From positions 1-22,355 of the forward strand of contig CALGTB010000234.1 of the NCBI GenBank assembly GCA_937902285.1: a stretch of 22,355 nucleotides of DNA, read 5' to 3'. A model generated the notes under the pieces. That model saw only the letters and a program-made list of their open reading frames with translations. It searched no databases and had not been told where the DNA came from. The position numbers were made by a program, and so were the translations under genes. Shown here in pieces: positions 13,385-22,355 of this stretch. The stretch's first letter is position 1. Every line of letters begins with the position of its first letter. Source of the stretch: an uncultured Actinomycetes bacterium (lineage in GTDB: Bacteria; Actinomycetota; Actinomycetes; S36-B12).

Positions 13385-15474
13385 GCGCCGACGCCACACG
13401 ACCTGAGGAAGTCGTCACCCACGCGCGTGTCCGCGTCGTCGACCTCCCGTACGACGCGGGTCGCCTGGCCCTGATCACGATCGACAACGACCGCGACCAC
13501 ACCCGTCCGAGCACTTTCGGCCCGGGCTTCATCGCGTCCATGGGCGCTGCCCTCGACGAGGTCGCGGCCATGCCCGACCTCGCCGGGGTGGCCGTCACCG
13601 GCAAGCCCTTCATCTTCGCCGTGGGCGCCGACCTCTCGGCCGTCGGATCCGTCACGGACCCGGGCCAGATCAAGCCCTTCGTCAAGTCCGGGCACGATGT
13701 GCTGCGCCGGTTCGGCGAGATGGACATCCCGACCTTCGCCTTCGTCAATGGCGCCGCCATGGGAGGCGGGCTCGAGCTCGCCCTGCACTGCGACTACCGG
13801 ACCATCTCGAGCGGCGCGGCCGCCATCTCCTTCCCCGAGGTCTTCCTCGGGCTGATCCCCGGCTGGGGCGGCGCCTACCTGCTCCCCAACCTCATCGGCC
13901 CCGCGGACGCCCTCCAGGTGATCGTCGCCAACGCCCTTCAGCAGAACAAGCAGCTGAAGGCGAAGGACGCGGTGCGCCTGCACATCATGGACGTGATGCT
14001 CGAGCCCGCCGACTTCCTCGAGGAGTCGCTCAAGTGGGCGGCCCGCGTGATCGACGGAAGCATCGTGGTCGATCGGCCCGCCGTCGACCGCGACTCGTGG
14101 GACGCCATCGTCGACATCGCCCACGGCATGGTGGACTCGCGGCTGCATGGCTGCACCCCCGCGCCGTACGTGGCCCTCGACCTCGTGCGCGCGGCGCGCA
14201 CGGCCACTCGGGATGAGGGCTTCGACGCCGAGGATGACGCCCTGACCTCGCTCATCATGGGCGACGACCTGAGGGCCTCGCTCTACTCCTTCGACCTGGT
14301 GCAGCGACGGGCCAAGAAGCCGGTCGGCGTCCCCGACAAGTCGCTCGCACTGCCGGTGCGCAAGGTGGGGATCGTCGGCGCCGGACTCATGGCCTCGCAG
14401 CTCGCCCTGCTGTTCGCCAAGCGGCTCGAGGTTCCCGTCGTCATGACCGATCTCGATGCCGAGCGCGTCGACAAGGGCCTGGCCTACGTGCGCGACGACA
14501 TCGAGGGCCAGGTGGCCAAGGGCCGACTCAGCCGCGACAAGGGAAACCGGCTCATCGGCCTCGTCACCGGCGACGTCGACAAGGCATCGTTCGCGGACGC
14601 CGACTTCGTCATCGAGGCGGTCTTCGAGAATCTCGACGTGAAGAAGGCCGTGTTCGCCGAGCTCGAGGGCATCGTGCCGCCCACCTGCGTCCTGGCCACG
14701 AACACCTCGTCGCTGTCCGTCACGGACATGGCTGCCGACCTCGAGCACCCCGAGCGGGTTGTGGGATTCCACTTCTTCAACCCGGTCGCCATGATGCCCC
14801 TGCTGGAGATCGCGCGCGCCGAGCGCACGGACGACGCGACCCTCGCCACGGCCTTCGCGGTCGGGCGGAAGCTCAAGAAGTCGTGCGTCCTCGTCAAGGA
14901 CGCACCGGCGTTCGTCGTCAACCGGCTCCTCACCCGGTTCCTCGGCGAGGTCACCCGCGCCGTCGACGAGGGCACGCCCTTCGACGTCGCCGACCGCGCG
15001 CTCGAGCCGCTCGGGCTTCCGATGCCCCCGTTCGCCCTGCTGGAGCTCGTCGGACCGGCCGTGGCCTTCCACGTCTCGGAGACGATGGTCGCGGCCTATC
15101 CCGACAGGTTCTACGCGTCGGACAACATGCGGCGCGTCGTCGAGGCGGGCAAGCGGGCCATCTTCGTCAAGGTCGAGGACGGCACCAGCGCGGTCGATCC
15201 CGAGGTTGCCGCACTGTTCGTGCAGGGCGACGCCCCCCTGACCGAGGAGCAGGTGCGCGAGCGCGCCCTCCTGGCCCTGGCCGACGAGACCCGGCGGATG
15301 CTGGACGAGGGGGTCGTCGCGGAGGCGCAGGACATCGACCTGTGCATGATCCTCGGTGCCGGCTGGCCGTTCTGGCTGGGCGGCATCACGCCGTACCTCG
15401 ATCGTTCGGGGGCCGCTGAGCGCGCCACCGGGCAGCGTTTCCTCGCTCCGGGGGTGGCGTCCGTCCCCGCGTGA
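13381..15474 (+). CDS. fadB: Bifunctional enoyl-CoA hydratase / 3-hydroxyacyl-CoA dehydrogenase, FadB/trifunctional alpha-subunit type
   Basis: This 697-residue fusion has an N-terminal crotonase domain and a C-terminal dehydrogenase. In the hydratase part both catalytic glutamates are present, E132 (GGGLELALHCD) and E153 (FPEVFLGLIPGWGG). The NAD-binding domain begins KVGIVGAGLMA (G333-x-G335). NTSSLSVTDMA and H464 in GFHFFNPV give the dehydrogenase catalytic site, and DAPAFVVNRLL follows before the C-terminal helical domains. It performs the two middle steps of beta-oxidation and is expected to form a complex with the thiolase encoded upstream. ATG 13381 overlaps the fadA stop and is preceded by AGGGAG (13369-13374) 6 bases away. 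A strong hairpin spans its stop codon. Confidence 0.96.
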   Translation: MSADATRPEEVVTHARVRVVDLPYDAGRLALITIDNDRDHTRPSTFGPGFIASMGAALDEVAAMPDLAGVAVTGKPFIFAVGADLSAVGSVTDPGQIKPFVKSGHDVLRRFGEMDIPTFAFVNGAAMGGGLELALHCDYRTISSGAAAISFPEVFLGLIPGWGGAYLLPNLIGPADALQVIVANALQQNKQLKAKDAVRLHIMDVMLEPADFLEESLKWAARVIDGSIVVDRPAVDRDSWDAIVDIAHGMVDSRLHGCTPAPYVALDLVRAARTATRDEGFDAEDDALTSLIMGDDLRASLYSFDLVQRRAKKPVGVPDKSLALPVRKVGIVGAGLMASQLALLFAKRLEVPVVMTDLDAERVDKGLAYVRDDIEGQVAKGRLSRDKGNRLIGLVTGDVDKASFADADFVIEAVFENLDVKKAVFAELEGIVPPTCVLATNTSSLSVTDMAADLEHPERVVGFHFFNPVAMMPLLEIARAERTDDATLATAFAVGRKLKKSCVLVKDAPAFVVNRLLTRFLGEVTRAVDEGTPFDVADRALEPLGLPMPPFALLELVGPAVAFHVSETMVAAYPDRFYASDNMRRVVEAGKRAIFVKVEDGTSAVDPEVAALFVQGDAPLTEEQVRERALLALADETRRMLDEGVVAEAQDIDLCMILGAGWPFWLGGITPYLDRSGAAERATGQRFLAPGVASVPA

Positions 15475-15492
15475 CGCCTGGCGTCTGACGCG
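15468..15492 (+). terminator. Strong hairpin at the end of fadB
   Basis: CGCGT and GACGC pair with GCGTC and ACGCG around a CTG loop, giving a 10-bp stem interrupted by a two-base TG bulge. It contains the fadB TGA (15472-15474). No T-run follows. It separates the fadAB operon from the next promoter and is a plausible T-less terminator or mRNA 3'-end stabiliser. Confidence 0.5.
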
Positions 15493-15513
15493 CATCCGCC
15501 TGGTCCGATCGGC

Positions 15514-15519
15514 TAACTT
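15514..15519 (+). promoter_or_regulatory. -10 candidate TAACTT for the nitronate-monooxygenase-like gene
   Basis: TAACTT fits TANNNT. It predicts a start near 15526 and a leader of about 36 bases that carries the GAGGAG ribosome-binding site (15549-15554). The adjacent dyad at 15518-15531 overlaps its 3' edge. Confidence 0.4.
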
Positions 15520-15546
15520 ACGGTGGCGTAACCTACGTCGCCGTAT
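15518..15546. promoter_or_regulatory. Tandem operator-like dyads TTACG-N4-CGTAA and TACG-N4-CGTA
   Basis: The first dyad TTACGGTGGCGTAA (15518-15531) and the second TACGTCGCCGTA (15534-15545) share the half-site TACG and are 15 bp apart centre to centre. Both fit TAC-N6-GTA, the form seen in the fadAB promoter. They cover the predicted -10 edge, transcription start and leader. Confidence 0.55.
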
Positions 15547-15561
15547 CCGAGGAGTCCCGTC

Positions 15562-16986
15562 ATGCTCGCCGCCGCAGACCTGCCCGCCATCATCCAGGGC
15601 GGGATGGGCGCCGCGGTCTCATCGTGGCGGCTGGCCAGTGCGGTCTCCCGGACGGGCCAGCTCGGCGTCGTGTCGGGCGTGGCCCTCGACGTCATCCTCG
15701 CCCGGCGACTGCAGGACGGCGATCCCGGCGGGCATGTCCGGCGCGCGCTCTCTGCCTTCCCCAACCAGGACATGGCCCAGCGCGCACTGACGCGCCTGTT
15801 CATCGACGGTGGCCGCCCCGAGGGTGCCCCCTACGCCCCGATCGCGCACCTGACGGCCCAGCCGCACCGGGCGACCATGGAGCTGGTCGTCCTCGGGGGC
15901 TTCGTCGAGGTCTGGCTGGCGAAGGAGGGGCACGCGGGACTGGTGGGCATCAACTGCCTCGAGAAGATCCAGCTCTCCACGCCGGGGACCCTGCTCGGGG
16001 CCATGATCGCCGGGGTCGACGTGGTGCTCATGGGAGCCGGCATCCCCCGCGAGATCCCCCGGACCCTCGACGCCCTCGCAGCGACCGGCGTGGTGCACTT
16101 CCCGATCGACGTCGAGGGCGCCGACTCCGACCGCTTCACGCTGGACCTCGATGCCCACGACCTCGTCGGTCCGTCGCTGCCGCCACTGGTGCGTCCGGTC
16201 TTTCTCGCGATCATCTCCTCGCACGTGCTGGCCGCCTTCCTCGCCAGGGACGAGGAGGTGCGGCCCGACGGCTTCGTCGTGGAGGCCCCGCCGGCAGGCG
16301 GGCACAACGCCCCTCCCCGCAAGGTGGTCATCGACGACGACGGCGAGATGGTCTTCGGCCCGCGCGACGAGCCCGACCTCGGCAAGATCGCGGCGATCGG
16401 CCTGCCCTTCTGGCTCGCCGGTGCGGCCGGGACCCCCGAGGCCCTGCTCGAGGCCCGGGCCGCCGGCGCCATGGGCGTCCAGGTGGGCACCGACTTCGCC
16501 CTCTGCGTGGAGTCGGGCCTCGACCCGGCGATCCGCGAGCGGCTCGTCGCCGGCATCGCGGACGGCACCCTGCACGTGCGCACCGACCCGCTCGCGTCCC
16601 CCACTGGCTTCCCGTTCAAGGTGGCGCAGCTCGACGACACGATGTCCGACGACGCCGTCTACGCCGACCGGCCCCGGCTGTGCGACCTCGGCTTCCTGCG
16701 CACCCCGTTCCTCAAGGAGGGCGACACGGTGGGCTACCGCTGTGCTGCGGAGCCCGAGCACATGTACATCAGGAAGCACGGCGAGCTCGAGAGCACGGTC
16801 GACCGGAAGTGCATCTGCAACGGGCTCACCGCGGCCGTGGGCATGGCCCAGACCCGCAAGGACGGCTACACCGAGGTGCCGATCGTCACGCTGGGGTCCG
16901 ACACCGTGGGTCCGCGACTGCTGGCTGCGGCGCATCCGGCCGGCTGGACCGCGGAGCAGGTCGTGGCCTGGCTGCTCGACGCCTGA
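15562..16986 (+). CDS. Nitronate monooxygenase-like FMN-dependent TIM-barrel flavoprotein
   Basis: This encodes 474 residues. IIQGGMGAAVSSWRLA at the start, VGINCLEKIQ, the GGHNAPPR loop (likely flavin/substrate) and AGAMGVQVGTDFALCVESG (FMN phosphate-binding region) fit the nitronate monooxygenase/2-nitropropane dioxygenase superfamily, which also includes PfaD- and FabK-type enoyl reductases. It is longer than typical nitronate monooxygenases (about 320-380 residues). The extra C-terminal part carries clustered cysteines C394, C417 and C419. The natural reaction is uncertain: detoxifying nitronates or reducing enoyl thioesters are both possible. ATG 15562 has GAGGAG 7 bases upstream. Its promoter shares dyads with fadAB, supporting a role near fatty-acid metabolism. 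Confidence 0.82.
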   Translation: MLAAADLPAIIQGGMGAAVSSWRLASAVSRTGQLGVVSGVALDVILARRLQDGDPGGHVRRALSAFPNQDMAQRALTRLFIDGGRPEGAPYAPIAHLTAQPHRATMELVVLGGFVEVWLAKEGHAGLVGINCLEKIQLSTPGTLLGAMIAGVDVVLMGAGIPREIPRTLDALAATGVVHFPIDVEGADSDRFTLDLDAHDLVGPSLPPLVRPVFLAIISSHVLAAFLARDEEVRPDGFVVEAPPAGGHNAPPRKVVIDDDGEMVFGPRDEPDLGKIAAIGLPFWLAGAAGTPEALLEARAAGAMGVQVGTDFALCVESGLDPAIRERLVAGIADGTLHVRTDPLASPTGFPFKVAQLDDTMSDDAVYADRPRLCDLGFLRTPFLKEGDTVGYRCAAEPEHMYIRKHGELESTVDRKCICNGLTAAVGMAQTRKDGYTEVPIVTLGSDTVGPRLLAAAHPAGWTAEQVVAWLLDA

Positions 16987-17020
16987 CCTACCCCCGATGC
17001 GTCGTCACTCGTGGCGGAAT

Positions 17021-18937
17021 CTACGGCTCCATTTCGACCACGACCGACGAGGCATCGGACTGGCGCGGGTCCGCGCGGTGGGCCACCGTCTCGACGATCG
17101 TGCGGGAGATGTCCTGCGCCGTCAGCCCGCACTCGGCCAGCACCTCGGACCGCTTGCCGTGATCGAGGAAGCGCTCGGGCACCCCGACATTGCGCACGGG
17201 CACATCGACGCCGTGGTCGCGCAGCAGCTGGCTGACCGCAGCGCCCACGCCGCTCGTGCGGATCCCGTCCTCGACGACGACCACCAGTCGCGCACCGGAG
17301 GCCAGCGCGGCCAGTGACTCCGGCAGCGGCTTCACCCAGCGCGGGTCGACCACGAGCACGCCGATCCCCTGGGCCCGCAGTCGCTCGGCGACGTCGATGC
17401 AGAGCTCCGCGAACGCGCCGATGCTGACGATGAGCACGTCGGGCGGCCCCGACTCCGCGAGGACGTCGAGGCCCGGCAGCGTGCGCAGCGTCGGGATGAC
17501 CGGGCCGAGTGCGCCCTTCGGGAAGCGCACGACGGTGGGGGCGTCGTCGACCGCGACCGCCTCGCGCAGCGCGGCACGCAGGGTCGCCTCGTCACGCGGG
17601 GCCGCCATGCGCAGGCCCGGGACCACCTGCAGCATCGCCATGTCCCACATGCCGTTGTGACTCGCCCCGTCGTCGCCGGTGACTCCGGCGCGGTCGAGGA
17701 CGAATGTGACGCCCGCCCGGTGCAGCGCGCAGTCCATCAGCACCTGGTCGAACGCGCGGTTCAGGAAGGTGGCGTAGAGGGCGACGACCGGGTGCAGCCC
17801 TCCGTACGCCATGCCTGCTGCGCTCGTGACGGCGTGCTGCTCAGCGATCCCGACGTCGTAGGTGCGCTGGGGGAAGGCCTCGGCGAACCGGTCGAGTCCG
17901 GTGGGCCCCAGCATGGCGGCCGTGATGGCGACCACGTCAGGGCGCTCGTGGCCGATCGTCACGAGCTCGTCCGCGAACGCCCCCGTCCACGACGGGCCGC
18001 CCGCCTTGATCGGGCGACCGGTGTCGGGGTCGATGACGCCGACGCCGTGGAAGTGATCGGCCTTGTCGTCCTCGGCCGGTCCGTACCCACGGCCCTTGTG
18101 CGTGATCGCGTGCACGATGACGGGGCCGTCGAAGTCCTTCGCACGCGTGAGGGCGAACTCCATCTCCTGCTCGTCGTGCCCGTCGACCGGCCCGATGTAC
18201 TTCAGGCCCAGGTCCTCGAACATCCCCTGCGGGGCGACCATGTCCTTGACGCCCTTCTTCATGCCGTGCAGGGCGCCGTAGACCGGCTCTCCGACGACCG
18301 GGGTGCGGTGGAGCAGGCGCTTCCCCCAGTTCATGAACTTCTCGTAGCCGCGCGTCGTGCGCAGGGTCGCGAGGTGATGCGCCAGCCCGCCGATCGTCGG
18401 CGAGTAGGAGCGTGCGTTGTCGTTGACCACGATCACGAGAGGCCGGCTGGAGGCAGCGATGTTGTTGAGCGCCTCCCAGGCCATCCCGCCGGTGAGCGCA
18501 CCGTCGCCGATGACCGCGACGACATGCTGCGTGCCGAGCAGCCCTCGACGCTCCCACGCCTTCGCGAGTCCGTCCGCATACGACAGGGCCGTCGAGGCAT
18601 GGCTGTTCTCGACGAGGTCGTGCGCGCTCTCGACACGACTGGGATAGCCCGACAGGCCGCCCCGCTGGCGCAGGGTGTCGAAGTCGGATGCACGGCCGGT
18701 CAGGATCTTGTGGACGTAGGCCTGGTGCCCGGTGTCCCACACGATCATGTCGTCAGGCGAGCGGAAGACGCGGTGGAGCGCGATGGTCACCTCGACGACG
18801 CCGAGGTTGGGGCCCAGGTGCCCTCCGGTGGCCGACACCTTCTCGACGAGGAACTCGCGGATCTCCTGGGCGAAGGCAGGGATCTGCTCGGGGGTCAGTG
18901 CCCGCACGTCGCGGGGATCGCGGATGCCCTCGATCAC
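17021..18937 (-). CDS. dxs: 1-deoxy-D-xylulose-5-phosphate synthase
   Basis: This 638-residue thiamine-diphosphate enzyme is full length for DXS. DTGHQAYVHKILTGR (68-82) holds the active-site histidine. GDGALTGGMAWEALNN (144-159) is the ThDP/magnesium-binding motif, and YDVGIAEQHA (360-369) holds the catalytic glutamate E366. The transketolase C-terminal domain is intact and ends VVEMEP. It joins pyruvate and glyceraldehyde-3-phosphate to form DXP, the first step of the MEP isoprenoid pathway. GTG 18937 is preferred: AGGGGA (18943-18948) lies 5 bases upstream and TAGACT (18967-18972) provides a -10 box. No other MEP gene is in the window. The 3' end converges on the nitronate-monooxygenase-like gene with a 34-base gap. 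Confidence 0.97.
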   Translation of the reverse strand: MIEGIRDPRDVRALTPEQIPAFAQEIREFLVEKVSATGGHLGPNLGVVEVTIALHRVFRSPDDMIVWDTGHQAYVHKILTGRASDFDTLRQRGGLSGYPSRVESAHDLVENSHASTALSYADGLAKAWERRGLLGTQHVVAVIGDGALTGGMAWEALNNIAASSRPLVIVVNDNARSYSPTIGGLAHHLATLRTTRGYEKFMNWGKRLLHRTPVVGEPVYGALHGMKKGVKDMVAPQGMFEDLGLKYIGPVDGHDEQEMEFALTRAKDFDGPVIVHAITHKGRGYGPAEDDKADHFHGVGVIDPDTGRPIKAGGPSWTGAFADELVTIGHERPDVVAITAAMLGPTGLDRFAEAFPQRTYDVGIAEQHAVTSAAGMAYGGLHPVVALYATFLNRAFDQVLMDCALHRAGVTFVLDRAGVTGDDGASHNGMWDMAMLQVVPGLRMAAPRDEATLRAALREAVAVDDAPTVVRFPKGALGPVIPTLRTLPGLDVLAESGPPDVLIVSIGAFAELCIDVAERLRAQGIGVLVVDPRWVKPLPESLAALASGARLVVVVEDGIRTSGVGAAVSQLLRDHGVDVPVRNVGVPERFLDHGKRSEVLAECGLTAQDISRTIVETVAHRADPRQSDASSVVVEMEP

Positions 18938-18966
18938 GACGGTCCCCTGAGGCGCAGCACCCGGTC

Positions 18967-18972
18967 AGTCTA
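18967..18972 (-). promoter_or_regulatory. -10 candidate TAGACT for dxs
   Basis: On the minus strand TAGACT lies 29 bases before GTG 18937, giving a leader of about 23 bases that contains AGGGGA. dxs may also be reached by readthrough from the acnA unit. Confidence 0.4.
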
Positions 18973-18978
18973 GGCGAT

Positions 18979-19362
18979 TCACCCTCGGTTCACCCCTCGA
19001 TGGCGCGTCCGCCGGGCCTGGTCGACCAGTGCCTCCTCGACGAGGCCCACCTCGCGCTGCACGGCCAGCAGCCGTGCCCCCTCCGCCTCGAGCGCGGCCT
19101 GGACGACGGCGATCTGGTCCGCCGTCAGGTGCTCCGCCAGGTCGGTGCGGGCGGACGCGTAGGCCGCGCGCATGCCGTCCAGCTCGGCAGCCACGACGTG
19201 CGCCACCACCCTGACCAGGGCGACGGGCAGGTGGCGCACCGGCGAGCCCCGCAGGTCCGCCGGTGCGCGGTCGAGGAGCCAGCCGGTTACCTTGCCGTCG
19301 AACTCGTCGGTCCCCCGGGGTGGCAGGTCACGGGGCCAGCCTGGTGCGGCCTGCCTGGGCAC
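18979..19362 (-). CDS. Hypothetical protein cotranscribed with aconitase
   Basis: This encodes 127 residues; I do not recognise a named family. The N-terminal part is proline/arginine rich (WPRDLPPRGTDEFDGKVTGWLLDRAP). The rest is mostly amphipathic helix with a coiled-coil-like tail (QAALEAEGARLLAVQREVGLVEEAL), ending in a basic TRHRGVNRG. There are no membrane segments or catalytic motifs. The gene is supported by a clear ribosome-binding site: AGGAG (19368-19372) overlaps the acnA TAG stop and lies 5 bases before GTG 19362. It starts 8 bases after acnA, so it is in the acnA transcript, and it ends 41 bases before dxs. Its helical character suggests an accessory or regulatory protein, which is only an inference. 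Confidence 0.72.
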   Translation of the reverse strand: MPRQAAPGWPRDLPPRGTDEFDGKVTGWLLDRAPADLRGSPVRHLPVALVRVVAHVVAAELDGMRAAYASARTDLAEHLTADQIAVVQAALEAEGARLLAVQREVGLVEEALVDQARRTRHRGVNRG

Positions 19363-19370
19363 CGACGCTC

Positions 19371-22028
<2,658 letters not shown>

Positions 22029-22060
22029 CAGCGTTCTCCTCCGGTCGTCGCGATGCTCAA

Positions 22061-22084
22061 AGATATCTTGACGTCAAGATATCT
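22061..22084. promoter_or_regulatory. Perfect 24-bp palindrome upstream of acnA, probable operator
   Basis: Each 12-bp arm reads AGATATCTTGAC towards the centre and the two arms are exact inverse complements. The centre is about 44 bases before the acnA GTG. The arms contain a TTGACG (-35-like) and TATCTT (-10-like), so a bound protein would cover the promoter. The AT-rich palindrome stands out from the GC-rich surroundings. MarR-family TamR and TetR-family AcnR are known aconitase regulators in other actinobacteria; which family binds here is not shown. Confidence 0.7.
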
Positions 22085-22112
22085 GATGCCCGACTCAGTT
22101 TCGACCCAGACC

Positions 22113-22355
22113 CTACGACTCGCCCCGCACCAGCCGCGCCACGGTCTCGACATGCTGGGTCATGGGGAAGGCATCGAGCGCGCGGACCGCGTCGAGCCGG
22201 TACCCCCGCTCGGCCAGGAGGGCCACGTCCCGGCCCAGGGCCACGGGATCGCACGCGACGTAGACGATGACCGGCACGTGCAGATCGGCCAGCGCAGTCA
22301 CGACCGCGGCCCCCGCTCCGGCCCTCGGCGGATCCAGGACGACGCCGGCAGGAGC
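22113..22355 (-). CDS. C-terminal part of a TrmA/RumA-type RNA 5-methyluridine methyltransferase (5' end outside window)
   Basis: The frame is open from the window edge and encodes the last 80 residues before TAG at 22113-22115. VVLDPPRAGAG near the beginning is the DPPR motif of SAM-dependent RNA m5U methyltransferases. VYVACDPVALGRD contains the catalytic cysteine in the usual S/A-C-D/N-P context. DAFPMTQHVETVARL near the end holds the conserved glutamate base in the 'DmFPxTxHvE' motif. The family methylates U in tRNA (TrmA) or 23S rRNA (RlmC/RlmD); the N-terminal TRAM/FeS part is outside the window, so the target RNA cannot be assigned. It lies upstream of acnA on the same strand with an 84-base gap that holds the palindrome. 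Confidence 0.92.
   Translation of the reverse strand, partial: APAGVVLDPPRAGAGAAVVTALADLHVPVIVYVACDPVALGRDVALLAERGYRLDAVRALDAFPMTQHVETVARLVRGES

Noticed and set aside
13297..15495. 732-codon minus-strand frame opposite fadB
   Set aside because: Perfectly nested against a gene with all catalytic residues; composition is antisense-like.
15619..16935. 438-codon minus-strand frame and 512-codon plus-strand alternative frame in the flavoprotein gene
   Set aside because: Both overlap the frame that carries the FMN-barrel motifs and the ribosome-binding site; no similarity seen.
16987..17020. Terminator between the flavoprotein gene and dxs
   Set aside because: No stable hairpin or T-run seen in the 34-base gap.

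Overview
The window is about 22 kb of very GC-rich DNA, densely packed with short intergenic gaps. It looks like an actinobacterial chromosome. The evidence is the actinobacterial families DUF3000, DUF2332 and DUF4916, frequent GTG starts, apparently leaderless genes with a TANNNT box about 6 nt before the start codon, and the gene order DUF3000 - RNase D - fadA - fadB near dxs and aconitase. From memory this order resembles Streptomyces and Nocardioidaceae; a Nocardioides/Aeromicrobium-like origin is a low-confidence guess. I see no tRNA, rRNA, insertion sequence, phage gene or CRISPR array. It reads as core chromosome rather than an island.

Left part (1-6283): the 3' end of a probable acyltransferase gene, then a glutamyl-Q-tRNA(Asp) synthetase-like gene and a small ParB-fold-like protein. 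Next come a DUF2332 gene (minus strand), a DUF885 zinc-peptidase-like gene (plus) and a ferritin-like acyl-ACP desaturase (minus). A Gfo/Idh/MocA oxidoreductase follows. Genes alternate in strand and are mostly single transcription units.

Middle part (6284-10253): a two-gene unit of a very acidic unknown protein and an atypical crotonase, coupled by an ATGA overlap. A degenerate Nudix-like DUF4916 gene and a LysE-type exporter gene are divergent and share overlapping -10 boxes. After them lie msrB and a DMT/EamA transporter gene, convergent around a GC hairpin.

Right part (10254-22355): DUF3000 - RNase D, then a fatty-acid beta-oxidation operon (thiolase plus the bifunctional hydratase/3-hydroxyacyl-CoA dehydrogenase). 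A nitronate-monooxygenase-like flavoprotein gene follows. The promoters of the beta-oxidation operon and of the flavoprotein gene both carry dyads of the form TTAC-N6-GTAA over the -10 region, which suggests one shared repressor. On the minus strand the order of transcription is an RNA m5U methyltransferase (partial), aconitase acnA, a 127-aa unknown gene and dxs. acnA has a perfect 24-bp palindrome in its upstream region.

I found no clearly new multi-gene system. The most useful leads are the shared fatty-acid operator, the acnA palindrome, the overlapping divergent promoter at 8.2 kb, and the acidic-protein/crotonase pair.
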